This document shows, piece after piece, positions 7,788 to 16,160 of a stretch of DNA of 37,293 nt. Positions within the stretch are counted from its first letter, which is position 1. Every line of letters starts with the position of its first letter. The notes under the pieces were generated by a model. It saw only the letters and a list, made by a program, of their open reading frames with translations. It made no database searches and had not been told where the DNA came from. Source of the stretch: Micavibrio sp. UBA6145 (GTDB taxonomy: Bacteria; Pseudomonadota; Alphaproteobacteria; Micavibrionales; UBA1664); the NCBI GenBank assembly GCA_002423205.1, contig DIUZ01000016.1:1-37293 (forward strand). The letters are read 5' to 3'. Made by a program: the position numbers and the translations under genes.

Positions 7788-8128
7788 CCGATATCACCCC
7801 GCTGATCAAATCAAACCAAATGGTCGTGCAATCGTACGGTGCCAATGGTTTTAAAATCAGCGGTACAGTTTACGAGACGCATGTCATCGTTCTGCCCGAC
7901 TGCGTCTTGCCGTGGGACGGCGTATCGTTTGAGCCGTTGCAGGCGCTGAAGGATGAGGTCGACGTTTTTATTCTCGGCACCGGCAAGACCGTAAAAATCC
8001 TGCCTAAAGACAAACGCCCGGCCGGGCTTCGTATCGACATGATGGATACGGGGGCCGCAGCACGGGCGTATAATACATTACTGGCAGACGGGCGTCGTAT
8101 TGCCGCCGTACTTCTCAAGCCGCTTTAG
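7784..8128 (+). CDS. Mth938/NDUFAF3-like domain protein (DUF498 family)
   Basis: This 114-residue protein of the Mth938-like fold family includes human NDUFAF3, a complex I assembly factor. It consists of the single domain: GFKISGTVYETHVIVLP, VDVFILGTGKTVKILP, then the conserved tail GAAARAYNTLLADGRRIAAVLL. The biochemical role of bacterial members is not settled. The start overlaps the trmFO stop by 4 nt, giving translational coupling. The 3' end overlaps the convergent sodB by 14 bp. An NDUFAF6-like gene lies just beyond sodB, which strengthens a complex I-related guess; this remains inference. Confidence 0.87.
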   Translation: MTDITPLIKSNQMVVQSYGANGFKISGTVYETHVIVLPDCVLPWDGVSFEPLQALKDEVDVFILGTGKTVKILPKDKRPAGLRIDMMDTGAAARAYNTLLADGRRIAAVLLKPL

Positions 8129-8735
8129 CGACGGCACCGTCATACATCTGTGCGACGTATTCCCAGTTGATGAGATTGTCGATGAACGCCTCAAGATATT
8201 TCGGGCGGGCGTTGCGGTAGTCGATGTAATAGGAGTGTTCCCACACATCGCAGCCGAGGATGGCTTGTTTACCGTGTGCCAGCGGGCTTTCGCCGTTCGG
8301 CGTTTTGGCGACGGAGAGTTTGCCTTCGCCGTCCTTGACCAGCCAGACCCAGCCGGAGCCGAACTGGCCAACGCCACCGGCGGTGAAGTCGGCCTTGAAT
8401 TTATCGAAACCGCCGAAGCTGTCGTTGATCGCCTTTTCAAGCGTGCCGGGCAATTTGGTGCCGCCGCCATTGGGCTTCATCCAGTTCCAGAAATGGATAT
8501 GGTTCCAGTGCTGGCCCGCGTTGTTGAACAACGCCTGTTTGTCCTTGTCTTTGAACGACGCCTGGACGATCTCTTCCAGTGACTTGCCTTCAAGGCCGGT
8601 ACCGGCCAGTAATTCGTTGCCCTTGTCGACGTAAGCCTTGTGGTGCTTGTCGTGGTGAAATTCCAGGGTTTCCTTGGACATATACGGTGCCAGCGCGTCA
8701 TAGGCGTAGGGCAGCTCGGGGAGTTTGAAGGTCAT
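8115..8735 (-). CDS. sodB: Iron-type superoxide dismutase
   Basis: This 206-residue Fe/Mn superoxide dismutase converts superoxide to peroxide and oxygen in the cytoplasm. The metal ligands are His27 (LEFHHDKHHKAYVD), His79 (NNAGQHWNHIHFWNW), Asp163 and His167 (GCDVWEHSYYIDYRN). Gln75 in the AGQHWNH segment is the residue that marks iron-type enzymes, although cambialistic metal use cannot be excluded. The start at 8735 is set by AAGGAG at 8744-8749 on the minus strand, 8 nt upstream; a longer open frame reaching back to 9065 lies over the neighbouring gene and is not coding. The gene sits between two complex I assembly-factor homologues, on the opposite strand. Confidence 0.97.
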   Translation of the reverse strand: MTFKLPELPYAYDALAPYMSKETLEFHHDKHHKAYVDKGNELLAGTGLEGKSLEEIVQASFKDKDKQALFNNAGQHWNHIHFWNWMKPNGGGTKLPGTLEKAINDSFGGFDKFKADFTAGGVGQFGSGWVWLVKDGEGKLSVAKTPNGESPLAHGKQAILGCDVWEHSYYIDYRNARPKYLEAFIDNLINWEYVAQMYDGAVAKAA

Positions 8736-8801
8736 GTAATTCGCTCCTTGTTGTTTTGCGCCACTAAAGCTAAGTCTTTTCCTGAAATCTGCAAGGGTCT
8801 T

Positions 8802-9578
8802 ATGGATACCGATACCGCCTATTGCCGCGACCAGGTCGAGCGTTATGACCGTGATCGCTATATCGTCACACTGGCCGCACCGGAAGCGCAGCGCCCAGCC
8901 CTGTGGGCGGTGTATGCATTCGCGCATGAGATTGCCAAAACCCGTGAAGTCACGCGGGATGCGACAGCCGGCCATGTGCGCCTGGCATGGTGGCGGGAAC
9001 GGCTGGTGGATTTCTATGCGGGTGCGCCCATGCCCGCGCATGATGTTGCCCGTGCCTTGGGACATGCCATTACCAATTATGCATTAGATCGCACCGCGTT
9101 TGATGCGCTTTTGGATGCACGGTCATTCGACATGGATCAAGGCGCACCGGCATCCATCGACGGGCTGATCGCGTATGCGGGCGCGACCAACACACCGCTG
9201 GTGCACCTCACGGCGCAAATACTAGGTTCTGCTACGCCTGCCCATCTTGGCACCGCGTGGGGTCTGACCGGTATCATCCGCGCGTTGCCGTGGCTGTCGG
9301 CGCAGAACCGCTGCGTCCTGCCCATGCCGATGATGCATGACATCGGGCTTATGCCGGAGCAGTTCCATCATCTGAAAACCTCGCCGGCTTTGAGCGCATG
9401 CGTAAAGCAGATTGCCGACGCGGCACAAAACGCGCTGGATTTTGAGCGCCCGGATGCGCGCCTGTTCCGCGTGCAGGTCAAGATGTGCGGGCTGTATCTC
9501 AAATCCATCCGCAGCGCCGGATATGATCCGTTTGCTTTGCAACCTGTGCCCTTTTTGGCTCTTCGCGCGTTCTTTTAG
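8802..9578 (+). CDS. Squalene/phytoene-synthase-fold protein, NDUFAF6-like
   Basis: This 258-residue protein has the isoprenoid-synthase fold of the squalene/phytoene synthase family. It starts at ATG 8802 (AAGGGT just upstream). The conserved framework is visible (RYIVTLAAPEAQRPALWAVY, then LAWWRERLVDFY and WGLTGIIRALPWL). The aspartate-rich motifs that bind prenyl diphosphate are not: where synthases have a DxxxD, this one reads FAHEIAKTREVTRD. That pattern fits the NDUFAF6 subfamily, a complex I assembly factor in mitochondria, better than a working squalene or phytoene synthase. No other carotenoid or hopanoid gene is nearby, whereas an NDUFAF3-like gene is 0.7 kb upstream. It faces away from sodB, with 66 bp between the two starts. 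Confidence 0.82.
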   Translation: MDTDTAYCRDQVERYDRDRYIVTLAAPEAQRPALWAVYAFAHEIAKTREVTRDATAGHVRLAWWRERLVDFYAGAPMPAHDVARALGHAITNYALDRTAFDALLDARSFDMDQGAPASIDGLIAYAGATNTPLVHLTAQILGSATPAHLGTAWGLTGIIRALPWLSAQNRCVLPMPMMHDIGLMPEQFHHLKTSPALSACVKQIADAAQNALDFERPDARLFRVQVKMCGLYLKSIRSAGYDPFALQPVPFLALRAFF

Positions 9579-9636
9579 GCGGTTTTTCGCCCGCTGCCGC
9601 TGGATTTCACGGGGAATGGTGTGCTAGAAAGGCGGC

Positions 9637-11028
9637 ATGCAAACAAAGACCGCACCGAAATTACAAGAAGCCCCCCTGGCACAAAACTGGACCCCCGATA
9701 GCTGGCGCGCACGCGAAGCGCGTCAAATGCCGGTTTATACCGACGCCGCCAGACTGGCCGCCGCTGAGGAGCGCCTGTCCAAACTGCCGCCGCTGGTGTT
9801 TGCGGGTGAGGCACGCAAGCTGCAATCGCAACTGGCACGCGTGGCCGCCGGTGAAGCATTCCTGTTACAGGGCGGCGACTGCGCCGAGTCTTTCGCTGAA
9901 TTTTCGGCCAATAATATCCGCGACACGCTGCGCGTTGTTTTACAGATGGCCGTGGTCCTGACCTTTGCCGGTTCGATGCCGGTCATCAAGGTCGGCCGCA
10001 TCGCCGGCCAGTTCGCCAAGCCGCGCAGCAAGCCGGATGAGACACGCAACGGCGTGACCCTGCCCGCATACCGCGGCGATATCATCAACGGCATCGAATT
10101 CACGCCGGAGGCACGTACCGTCGATCCGAACCGCATGGTCGACGCTTACAATCAATCCGCATCGACGCTGAACCTTGTGCGCGCCTTCACCAAAGGTGGC
10201 TATGCCGACCTGCACCAGGTCAACCGCTGGAACCTCGATTTCGTCAAGGAATCGCCGCTTAGTGCGCGTTACACCGATATTGCACAACGCATTACCGAGG
10301 CACTGGCCTTCATGGAAGCGTGCGGTATTACGTCTGACCGTATCGACGCATTGCGCGAAACTGAATTCTTCACCAGCCATGAAGCGTTGTTGTTGCCGTA
10401 TGAACAGGCGCTGACCCGCGTCGATTCTACGACGGGTGACTGGTACGATACGTCCGGCCACTTCCTGTGGATCGGTGCACGCACCGGCCAGCTGGATGGC
10501 GCGCAGATTGAATTCGTACGCGGTATCAAAAACCCGCTGGGCGTTAAAGTTGGCCCCGATGTTGATGCCGATACGCTGATGAAAATCATCGATACGCTGA
10601 ACCCGGATAACATTGCCGGACGCCTGACGCTGATTGCCCGCATGGGCGCGGCTGATGCTGGCAAAAAACTGCCGCCACTTTTGCGCGCGGTGAAAAAATC
10701 GGGTGCCAATGTCATCTGGTCGTGCGACCCGATGCATGGCAACACGATCACCGCCGAAGAAAACGGCCTCAAGACCCGCCGCTTCGACGACATCCTGTCT
10801 GAAGTGCGCAGTTTCTTCGATGCGACCCGTACGGAAGGCGTCCATCCGGGCGGCATCCATGTCGAGATGACGGGTCAGCAGGTCACGGAATGCACCGGCG
10901 GCCAGCACGGCCTCAAGGATGCGGACCTTGCCGCATGCTATAACACGCATTGCGACCCACGCCTGAACGCCAACCAGGCGCTTGAACTGGCGTTTCTTGT
11001 TGCTGAAAAAATCAAGAATAACAGCTAG
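9637..11028 (+). CDS. aroG: Class II 3-deoxy-7-phosphoheptulonate (DAHP) synthase
   Basis: This 463-residue plant/Mycobacterium-type (class II) DAHP synthase catalyses the first step of the shikimate pathway: phosphoenolpyruvate + erythrose 4-phosphate to DAHP. The metal-binding Cys82 lies in FLLQGGDCAESFAEFSAN. Other conserved blocks are AGQFAKPRSKPDE, LPAYRGDIINGIEF, SGHFLWIGARTGQLDGA, WSCDPMHGNTI (His367) and GGIHVEMTGQQVTECTGG. Full length for the class. The N-terminus is shorter than in the M. tuberculosis enzyme with its regulatory helices, so feedback control cannot be assumed. The start follows GAAAGG. It stands alone among shikimate genes here. Confidence 0.96.
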   Translation: MQTKTAPKLQEAPLAQNWTPDSWRAREARQMPVYTDAARLAAAEERLSKLPPLVFAGEARKLQSQLARVAAGEAFLLQGGDCAESFAEFSANNIRDTLRVVLQMAVVLTFAGSMPVIKVGRIAGQFAKPRSKPDETRNGVTLPAYRGDIINGIEFTPEARTVDPNRMVDAYNQSASTLNLVRAFTKGGYADLHQVNRWNLDFVKESPLSARYTDIAQRITEALAFMEACGITSDRIDALRETEFFTSHEALLLPYEQALTRVDSTTGDWYDTSGHFLWIGARTGQLDGAQIEFVRGIKNPLGVKVGPDVDADTLMKIIDTLNPDNIAGRLTLIARMGAADAGKKLPPLLRAVKKSGANVIWSCDPMHGNTITAEENGLKTRRFDDILSEVRSFFDATRTEGVHPGGIHVEMTGQQVTECTGGQHGLKDADLAACYNTHCDPRLNANQALELAFLVAEKIKNNS

Positions 11029-11088
11029 TTACGCCACTGTAACTGAGTTGCCATAATTATGGACTTTTCGGCGGTTTTCCCGTAGAAT

Positions 11089-11110
11089 GAGGGCAACAAT
11101 GAATGCCCTC
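11089..11110 (+). promoter_or_regulatory. Inverted repeat in the leader of the 427-residue gene
   Basis: GAGGGCA (11089-11095) and TGCCCTC (11104-11110) form a perfect 7-bp inverted repeat with an 8-nt spacer, just after a weak -10-like TAGAAT (11083-11088) and 29 bp before the start at 11140. It could be an operator or a leader hairpin. The spacing to the start leaves the AAGGTG ribosome site free. Confidence 0.35.
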
Positions 11111-11139
11111 AAAAGCGGGGCTTACGTCCAAGGTGTGTA

Positions 11140-12423
11140 ATGAGCGATCCGACAGTCCCACCGGTGAATACCAATCCGAATCTGCGAGGCGGGAACCGTC
11201 ATTCACGGCATCCGGGCACGACGGCGGTACAACCATCCGCCGCCATGGCGCAGGCTGCACAGCCGCAAGACGGCGCGTCAGACCAACCACGAAACGCACG
11301 GTCCCGCGCACGTACCAACACGCAGGAAGATCATTCGCGTCCGGAATACCCGGTATCCAATAAAAAAAGAAACATCGTACGCGGCGCTGCAGCCGCCTTT
11401 GCGATTGCTGTCGCCGCCCTTAACTGGAACACCATCGAAGAAGTTGGGCAGAGCCTGTATCACAAGATCGAACTTGCCCAGATGCCGGCCAACAACCAGC
11501 CGGGTATCGGCACCGCAGCACAAGGCCGCGCCATGCTTGAAGCATCCGCAGGTCTTGCCGCAGTTTACGATTCACTGCTGTTTGTTCATTACGATAAAGA
11601 AACGCAGACGACAACGCGCGGACCGTTATATGCCGATATGAAGGCCATGGCGGCTGAACTGGGCCGTACCGAAGATTACCAGCGTTTTGAACGCGCCATG
11701 GATTCTCAGTGGATCGGCGTGCAGGATCGCCTCGGCGGCATTCAGAACGAAAGATCCAATCCGGCCGGCACAATATCGTCGATCACCGGCTATGCGCAAA
11801 AGGCGCAAGTGCAGCGTATATCCGACATGCTGCAGGGTTATGAAGACCTGATGCGCAGCTGGCCGGGTTATGCCACCGCCATCAACAATTACCCGAATTT
11901 GAAAACCGCGATGGAAAGCGCGCCTGAGCGCCGCCGTGTATACGCGGTCATGATGGGACAACAGCCGTCAGCAGATGTCGCTGGAACGCGCAATAGCTTT
12001 GCCGCCAATGGCGATACACGCGAGATGGCCGGGCTGATGCCAGTCAATGCAACCACGCATTCGCAGGAATTCCTGACCCTGCGCTCCGTCGTTGAATCCC
12101 TGAACCAGATTCGTCCGGACATCAAAATCAATGCGGAGACATTGTCGCGCACCCTCTTCAGCCCGGATACATCGCCGCGCGGCGTATGTGTTCTGGCTAC
12201 GCAGTGGCGTGACCTGGATGCCAATCTGCGCACATACCCGGAATACCCGCAGGCCGTGCGTCAGGCCCAGCAGCAGCTCCGCGCCGCAGGACAAAACATC
12301 AATGTCCAGCAGAGCCTGGATAAATCACGCGATATTGCCACCAAAACCGCGATCAATGCGCAGGAAGCCCAGCGTAACTTCGTCCAGCGCGCCCTGGGTT
12401 TCAGGGGCTGTAACGCCAACTAA
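11140..12423 (+). CDS. Hypothetical membrane-anchored protein with large predicted periplasmic domain
   Basis: I do not recognise this 427-residue protein. Residues 1-76 are disordered and rich in Pro, Asn, Arg and Gln. One hydrophobic segment (about 79-95, NIVRGAAAAFAIAVAALNW, preceded by KKR) predicts an N-in single-pass anchor. The remaining ~330 residues are mostly helical, Gln/Ala/Arg-rich and without obvious repeats. Two cysteines stand out, Cys350 (RGVCVLATQW) and Cys424 four residues from the end, which might form a disulfide if the domain is periplasmic. The start is supported by AAGGTG at 11130-11135. It lies alone between the DAHP synthase and nadE, with an inverted repeat in its leader. 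Codon use resembles its neighbours. Confidence 0.85.
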   Translation: MSDPTVPPVNTNPNLRGGNRHSRHPGTTAVQPSAAMAQAAQPQDGASDQPRNARSRARTNTQEDHSRPEYPVSNKKRNIVRGAAAAFAIAVAALNWNTIEEVGQSLYHKIELAQMPANNQPGIGTAAQGRAMLEASAGLAAVYDSLLFVHYDKETQTTTRGPLYADMKAMAAELGRTEDYQRFERAMDSQWIGVQDRLGGIQNERSNPAGTISSITGYAQKAQVQRISDMLQGYEDLMRSWPGYATAINNYPNLKTAMESAPERRRVYAVMMGQQPSADVAGTRNSFAANGDTREMAGLMPVNATTHSQEFLTLRSVVESLNQIRPDIKINAETLSRTLFSPDTSPRGVCVLATQWRDLDANLRTYPEYPQAVRQAQQQLRAAGQNINVQQSLDKSRDIATKTAINAQEAQRNFVQRALGFRGCNAN

Positions 12424-12470
12424 ACCGTAAGGGCTGGGCAAAGCCGCGTAAAATCCGCTAATATACCGTC

Positions 12471-14123
12471 ATGAAAATTGCGGCGGCCCAGATCAACCCA
12501 ACCGTTGGCGCATTGGCCGCCAACGCCGCCCTTATCCGCGATGCGTGGCTTCAATATTCCGATACTGCCGATCTTGTCGTTTACCCGGAACTGGCTTTGT
12601 CCGGTTATCCGCCTGAAGACCTGGTTTTAAAACCCGCTTTCATGGATGCGTGCGAGCGCGAGATTGAAAAACTGAGCCTGCTCAACCTGAATGGCGGGGC
12701 CGGTATGCTGATCAGCACGCCGTGGCGCATCAACGGGGCATTATACAGCGCCATTCTTCTGATCGAGCGCGGCAGGATTGCCGCGGTCATCCCAAAACAT
12801 CACCTGCCCAATTACAGCGTGTTCGATGAACTGCGCGTTTTTAAATCCGGACCGCTGCCAGCGCCGGTGTTGTTTCGCGGTGTGTGGCTGGGCTTCATGA
12901 CCTGCGAAGATATGTGGTTTTCGGATGTTGCGGGCGAACTGAAAAGCCGTGGCGCCACCGCGCTGATCATTCCAAACGGTAGCCCTTACGAAGACGGAAA
13001 ATCATCCACCCGTATTGAACTGGCGCGGGAGCGTGTGGCTGAAACCAAGATTCCGTTGCTGTATGTCAATCAGGTGGGTGGGCAGGACGAGCTTGTATTC
13101 GACGGCTGTTCATTCGGTATGAATGCAGACGGGTCGATTGCGTTTCGTATGAAGGCCTTTGCGTCTGACGCCACGCTTACGCAGCTTAAAGACAATGCAT
13201 GGATTGCGCAGAAAACAGAAATCTGGCCGGAAGGACCCGCCGGGATTTTTGAAGCGTTAAAGCTGGGCCTTTATGATTACGTGACCAAAAATGGTTTCCC
13301 TGGCGTGGTGCTTGGTCTTTCCGGTGGTATCGATTCCGCACTTGTTGCCGTCATCGCGGCGGAGGCGCTGGGCGCGTCGAAACTGCACTGCGTGATGATG
13401 CCATCACCCTACACCGCGCAGATGTCTTTGGATGATGCGCAGGCACTGGCGCACAATCTTGGCTGCGCGTATGACGTCATGCCGATTGAACCGGGTATGA
13501 AGGCGTTTGAATCCATGCTGGGCGCATCTGCGCATAAAGGCATTACACATGAAAACATCCAGTCGCGCCTGCGCGGCATGCTGGTGATGGGGCTTTCAAA
13601 CACGTCGGGGCAGATGGTGCTGTCGACGGGAAACAAGTCCGAGATGGCGGTGGGCTATGCCACGCTGTACGGCGATATGTGCGGCGGGTTTGCCGTGCTG
13701 AAGGATCTGTACAAGACGCAGGTCTTTGCCCTGTGCCGGTGGATCAATGCGCGTGAGCGCAATCCCCTGATCCCTGAGCGTATCATCACCCGACCGCCGT
13801 CGGCGGAGCTGAAACCCGACCAGACGGATCAGGACACCCTGCCGCCGTATGACGTGCTGGACGACATCCTTGAAGGGCTGATTGAATACGAGCTGCGCCG
13901 GGTCGAAATCATCGAACGGGGCCATGACCCGGATACCGTCCAGAAGGTCTGGCTGATGCTGGACCGGGCCGAATACAAGCGCCGACAGGCTGCCCCGGGG
14001 GTCAAAATCACGGCCCGGGCCTTTGGCCGGGACCGCCGATACCCCATTACCAATGGGTTTCACCCACCCCTTGAGAAATTTCATAGGGACGCCTACGTTG
14101 CGAAAGCCACGAAAAAGCGTTAA
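12471..14123 (+). CDS. nadE: Glutamine-dependent NAD+ synthetase
   Basis: This 550-residue two-domain enzyme makes NAD+ from deamido-NAD+, ATP and glutamine, the last step of NAD synthesis. The N-terminal nitrilase-type glutaminase domain (1 to ~250) has the Glu-Lys-Cys triad: Glu40 in VVYPELALSGYPPEDL, Lys109 in VIPKHHLPNYSVFDE and Cys145 in GFMTCEDMW. The C-terminal synthetase domain has the PP-loop SGGIDS (284-289) and LSTGNKSEMAVGYATLYGDM. Full length for the bacterial glutamine-dependent form. It is followed 11 nt later by gltX in the same direction, so the two are probably co-transcribed. Confidence 0.97.
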   Translation: MKIAAAQINPTVGALAANAALIRDAWLQYSDTADLVVYPELALSGYPPEDLVLKPAFMDACEREIEKLSLLNLNGGAGMLISTPWRINGALYSAILLIERGRIAAVIPKHHLPNYSVFDELRVFKSGPLPAPVLFRGVWLGFMTCEDMWFSDVAGELKSRGATALIIPNGSPYEDGKSSTRIELARERVAETKIPLLYVNQVGGQDELVFDGCSFGMNADGSIAFRMKAFASDATLTQLKDNAWIAQKTEIWPEGPAGIFEALKLGLYDYVTKNGFPGVVLGLSGGIDSALVAVIAAEALGASKLHCVMMPSPYTAQMSLDDAQALAHNLGCAYDVMPIEPGMKAFESMLGASAHKGITHENIQSRLRGMLVMGLSNTSGQMVLSTGNKSEMAVGYATLYGDMCGGFAVLKDLYKTQVFALCRWINARERNPLIPERIITRPPSAELKPDQTDQDTLPPYDVLDDILEGLIEYELRRVEIIERGHDPDTVQKVWLMLDRAEYKRRQAAPGVKITARAFGRDRRYPITNGFHPPLEKFHRDAYVAKATKKR

Positions 14124-14134
14124 AGATCAGTCCC

Positions 14135-15481
14135 ATGACCATTACACCCCGCGTACGATTCGCCCCTTCCCCCACTGGCCGCATGCATGTCGGCAACGCC
14201 CGCACGGCCGTTATCTGCTGGCTGTTCGCCCAGCGTCATAAAGGGTGGTACCTGCTGCGTATCGACGATACGGATCTGGAACGGTCTAAGGACGAACTGA
14301 CCGAACTGATCAAGGTCGATCTGGAATGGCTTGGCATCAAGTGGGATGAATATTTCCACCAGCGCGACCGCATGGCGCGCTACACCGAGGTGATTGAAAA
14401 GCTCAAGGCCGATGGCCGCCTTTATGCGTGCTATGAATCGCCGGAAGAACTGGACCTCAAGCGCAAGGTTTTGCTGAGCCAGAAAAAACCGCCGGTTTAC
14501 GACCGCGCATCGCTGGCCCTGACCGCCGAGCAAAAAGCCGAGTACGAAAAACAGGGCCGCAATCCGCACTGGCGTTTCAAGTTGAACCACGCGCCCATCG
14601 TGTGGAACGATCTGATCCGCGGTGAAGTGAAATTTGACGGCAGCCTGATGTCGGACCCCGTGCTGATCCGCGAAGACGGCACGCCGCTGTATCACCTTGG
14701 TTCAGTCATCGACGACATCGATTACAAGATTACGCATATCGTGCGCGGTGAAGACCACGTGTCGAACACGGCGTCGCATATTCAAATGTTTGAAGCGATT
14801 TCAGGCACCATTCCGCAATTCGCGCATTTGCCGCTGATCAGCGGCGCGGACGGCAGCAAGCTGTCCAAGCGCATGGGTTCGCTGTCCATTGGCGATCTGC
14901 GCGATGATACGGGGCTAGAGCCGCAATCGATCATCTCGCTGATGGGCCGTCTTGGCACGTCGGAACCGATCGAGGCCTTTGCCGACCCGATGGTCATGGC
15001 CGCGACATTCGACTTTGATAATTTCAGCCGCGGTACGCCGAAATTCGATCCGGATGAACTGATCCGCCTGAATGCGAAAATCATTCACCAGATGAATTTT
15101 GCGCAAGTTAAAGACCGCCTGATTGCACTGGTCGGCGCGGATGTCGACGAAGCGTTCTGGGACGCCGTGCGTCCGAACCTTGAAGTCTTACGTGATTTCA
15201 AAGACTGGTGGACCGTAGCCAAAGGCCCGGTTACGACCAACATCGCAGCTGAAGACAAAGAGTTCATCGCCAAGGCCGCGACTTTATTGCCCGAGGGCGA
15301 ACTGACGCGCGAAACCTGGCCGCAATGGCTCAACGCCATCAAGGCGAACACCGACCGCAAAGGCAAAACACTGTTCATGCCGCTGCGTCAGGCGCTGACG
15401 GGCATGGATCATGGTCCGGAGCTGGATGGATTGTTGCCGCTTATCGGGCGGCAGCGCGTACTTGAACGGCTTGCGGCGTAA
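14135..15481 (+). CDS. gltX: Glutamyl-tRNA synthetase
   Basis: This 448-residue class I aminoacyl-tRNA synthetase charges tRNA-Glu. The HIGH-type motif is RFAPSPTGRMHVGNARTA (HVGN at 18-21) and the KMSKS-type motif is DGSKLSKRMGS (about residues 243-253). SLMGRLGT and the C-terminal anticodon-binding region with GKTLFMPLRQALTGMDHGPEL complete the protein. It is somewhat shorter than the ~470-residue E. coli enzyme. Many alphaproteobacteria carry two GltX paralogues, one of which may charge tRNA-Gln for amidation; which type this is cannot be told from sequence alone. Its 3' end overlaps a convergent gene by 41 bp. Confidence 0.95.
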   Translation: MTITPRVRFAPSPTGRMHVGNARTAVICWLFAQRHKGWYLLRIDDTDLERSKDELTELIKVDLEWLGIKWDEYFHQRDRMARYTEVIEKLKADGRLYACYESPEELDLKRKVLLSQKKPPVYDRASLALTAEQKAEYEKQGRNPHWRFKLNHAPIVWNDLIRGEVKFDGSLMSDPVLIREDGTPLYHLGSVIDDIDYKITHIVRGEDHVSNTASHIQMFEAISGTIPQFAHLPLISGADGSKLSKRMGSLSIGDLRDDTGLEPQSIISLMGRLGTSEPIEAFADPMVMAATFDFDNFSRGTPKFDPDELIRLNAKIIHQMNFAQVKDRLIALVGADVDEAFWDAVRPNLEVLRDFKDWWTVAKGPVTTNIAAEDKEFIAKAATLLPEGELTRETWPQWLNAIKANTDRKGKTLFMPLRQALTGMDHGPELDGLLPLIGRQRVLERLAA

Positions 15482-15773
15482 CGTTCGCGTTGGTGTTGGC
15501 AGCAGCCTGCACCACTTCGCGGGCGATGCCACGGCGATCACCGCGCAGCAGACCACGAATATTGACGCCCATTAAAAGCAGATTGTAGACGATAAAACCG
15601 TTCTGGCCCGAGAGCAGCGCGCAGGTAAAACCGCATGCGCAGGTCAGCAGACCGATCTTCATACCCAGCTTCAGGCTGCCATTGGTCATCAGGATGGTGG
15701 AGATCAGACCAAATGTCAGCACGCCCCAGTCGAGGCCGTAATATTTGCCGATGATCGCGTGCAGAATTTCCAT
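15441..15773 (-). CDS. Small hypothetical inner-membrane protein
   Basis: This 110-residue protein has three predicted membrane segments (about 15-33 with VLTFGLISTILMTN, 39-55 with IGLLTCACGFTCALLSG, and 58-76 with GFIVYNLLLMGVNIRGLL) followed by a polar Ala/Asn/Gln-rich C-terminus of about 30 residues. I cannot assign a family. It is convergent with gltX and overlaps its last 41 bp. The overlapping part is the polar tail, which suggests the gene grew into gltX after loss of an earlier stop. The strong hydrophobic pattern argues that the frame is real. Confidence 0.7.
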   Translation of the reverse strand: MEILHAIIGKYYGLDWGVLTFGLISTILMTNGSLKLGMKIGLLTCACGFTCALLSGQNGFIVYNLLLMGVNIRGLLRGDRRGIAREVVQAAANTNANVTPQAVQVRAAAR

Positions 15774-15852
15774 GGTAGGCCCTGACCTTTTTTTATCGTT
15801 ATGGTCACGATAGCCCTAAACATTTACGGAAATATTAAGATGCCCAAATAAA

Positions 15853-16101
15853 TCAGGGTAGACGGTAGACAGGATTACCGGTGCCGTTCAGGCATGGGCT
15901 GAGCTGGCCTTTACCAATCATTTCAATGCATTGGCCGATGGTCGGCCCCGTGGCCTGCGCCTGCGGGCGGCTTGCGGCGGAGATAAAGGCGGCGGCAGCC
16001 ATGGTGCCCAAAGTCAGAACGATGGTGGCACGAAACGGCACGCCGTTATTGTGGTTCATGGCGCGATTTGCCAGGTATTTCAGCTGATTAGTCTTTTTCA
16101 T
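15853..16101 (-). CDS. Small hypothetical single-TM or secreted protein
   Basis: This 82-residue protein has a basic N-terminus, one hydrophobic segment (about 25-43, TIVLTLGTMAAAAFISAAS) and a short exported tail with two cysteines (Cys58, Cys70) in TIGQCIEMIGKGQLSPCLNG, which could pair as a disulfide. I do not recognise a family. A purine-rich AAGGGGCAGGG before the start serves as ribosome site. It lies 59 nt downstream of mfd on the same strand and may be on its transcript. Confidence 0.6.
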   Translation of the reverse strand: MKKTNQLKYLANRAMNHNNGVPFRATIVLTLGTMAAAAFISAASRPQAQATGPTIGQCIEMIGKGQLSPCLNGTGNPVYRLP

Positions 16102-16160
16102 GTGGCCCTGCCCCTTGTTTCGGAAAAGCCTAACCGGGTGGAAGCCCTCAAGACAAGCTG

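Noticed and set aside
8640..8801. 54-codon upstream extension of the NDUFAF6-like gene
   Set aside because: It would run through the sodB start region on the other strand; ATG 8802 gives the expected N-terminus.
8736..9065. 110-codon upstream extension of sodB
   Set aside because: It overlaps the conserved start of the NDUFAF6-like gene, while the ATG at 8735 has a good ribosome site and gives the normal superoxide dismutase N-terminus.
8802..9578. Functional phytoene or squalene synthase for carotenoid/hopanoid synthesis
   Set aside because: The Asp-rich prenyl-diphosphate motifs are missing and no other terpenoid gene is present.
9940..10950. 336-codon open frame antisense to the DAHP synthase
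   Set aside because: The plus-strand gene is complete with all class II motifs; the antisense frame is a codon-bias by-product.
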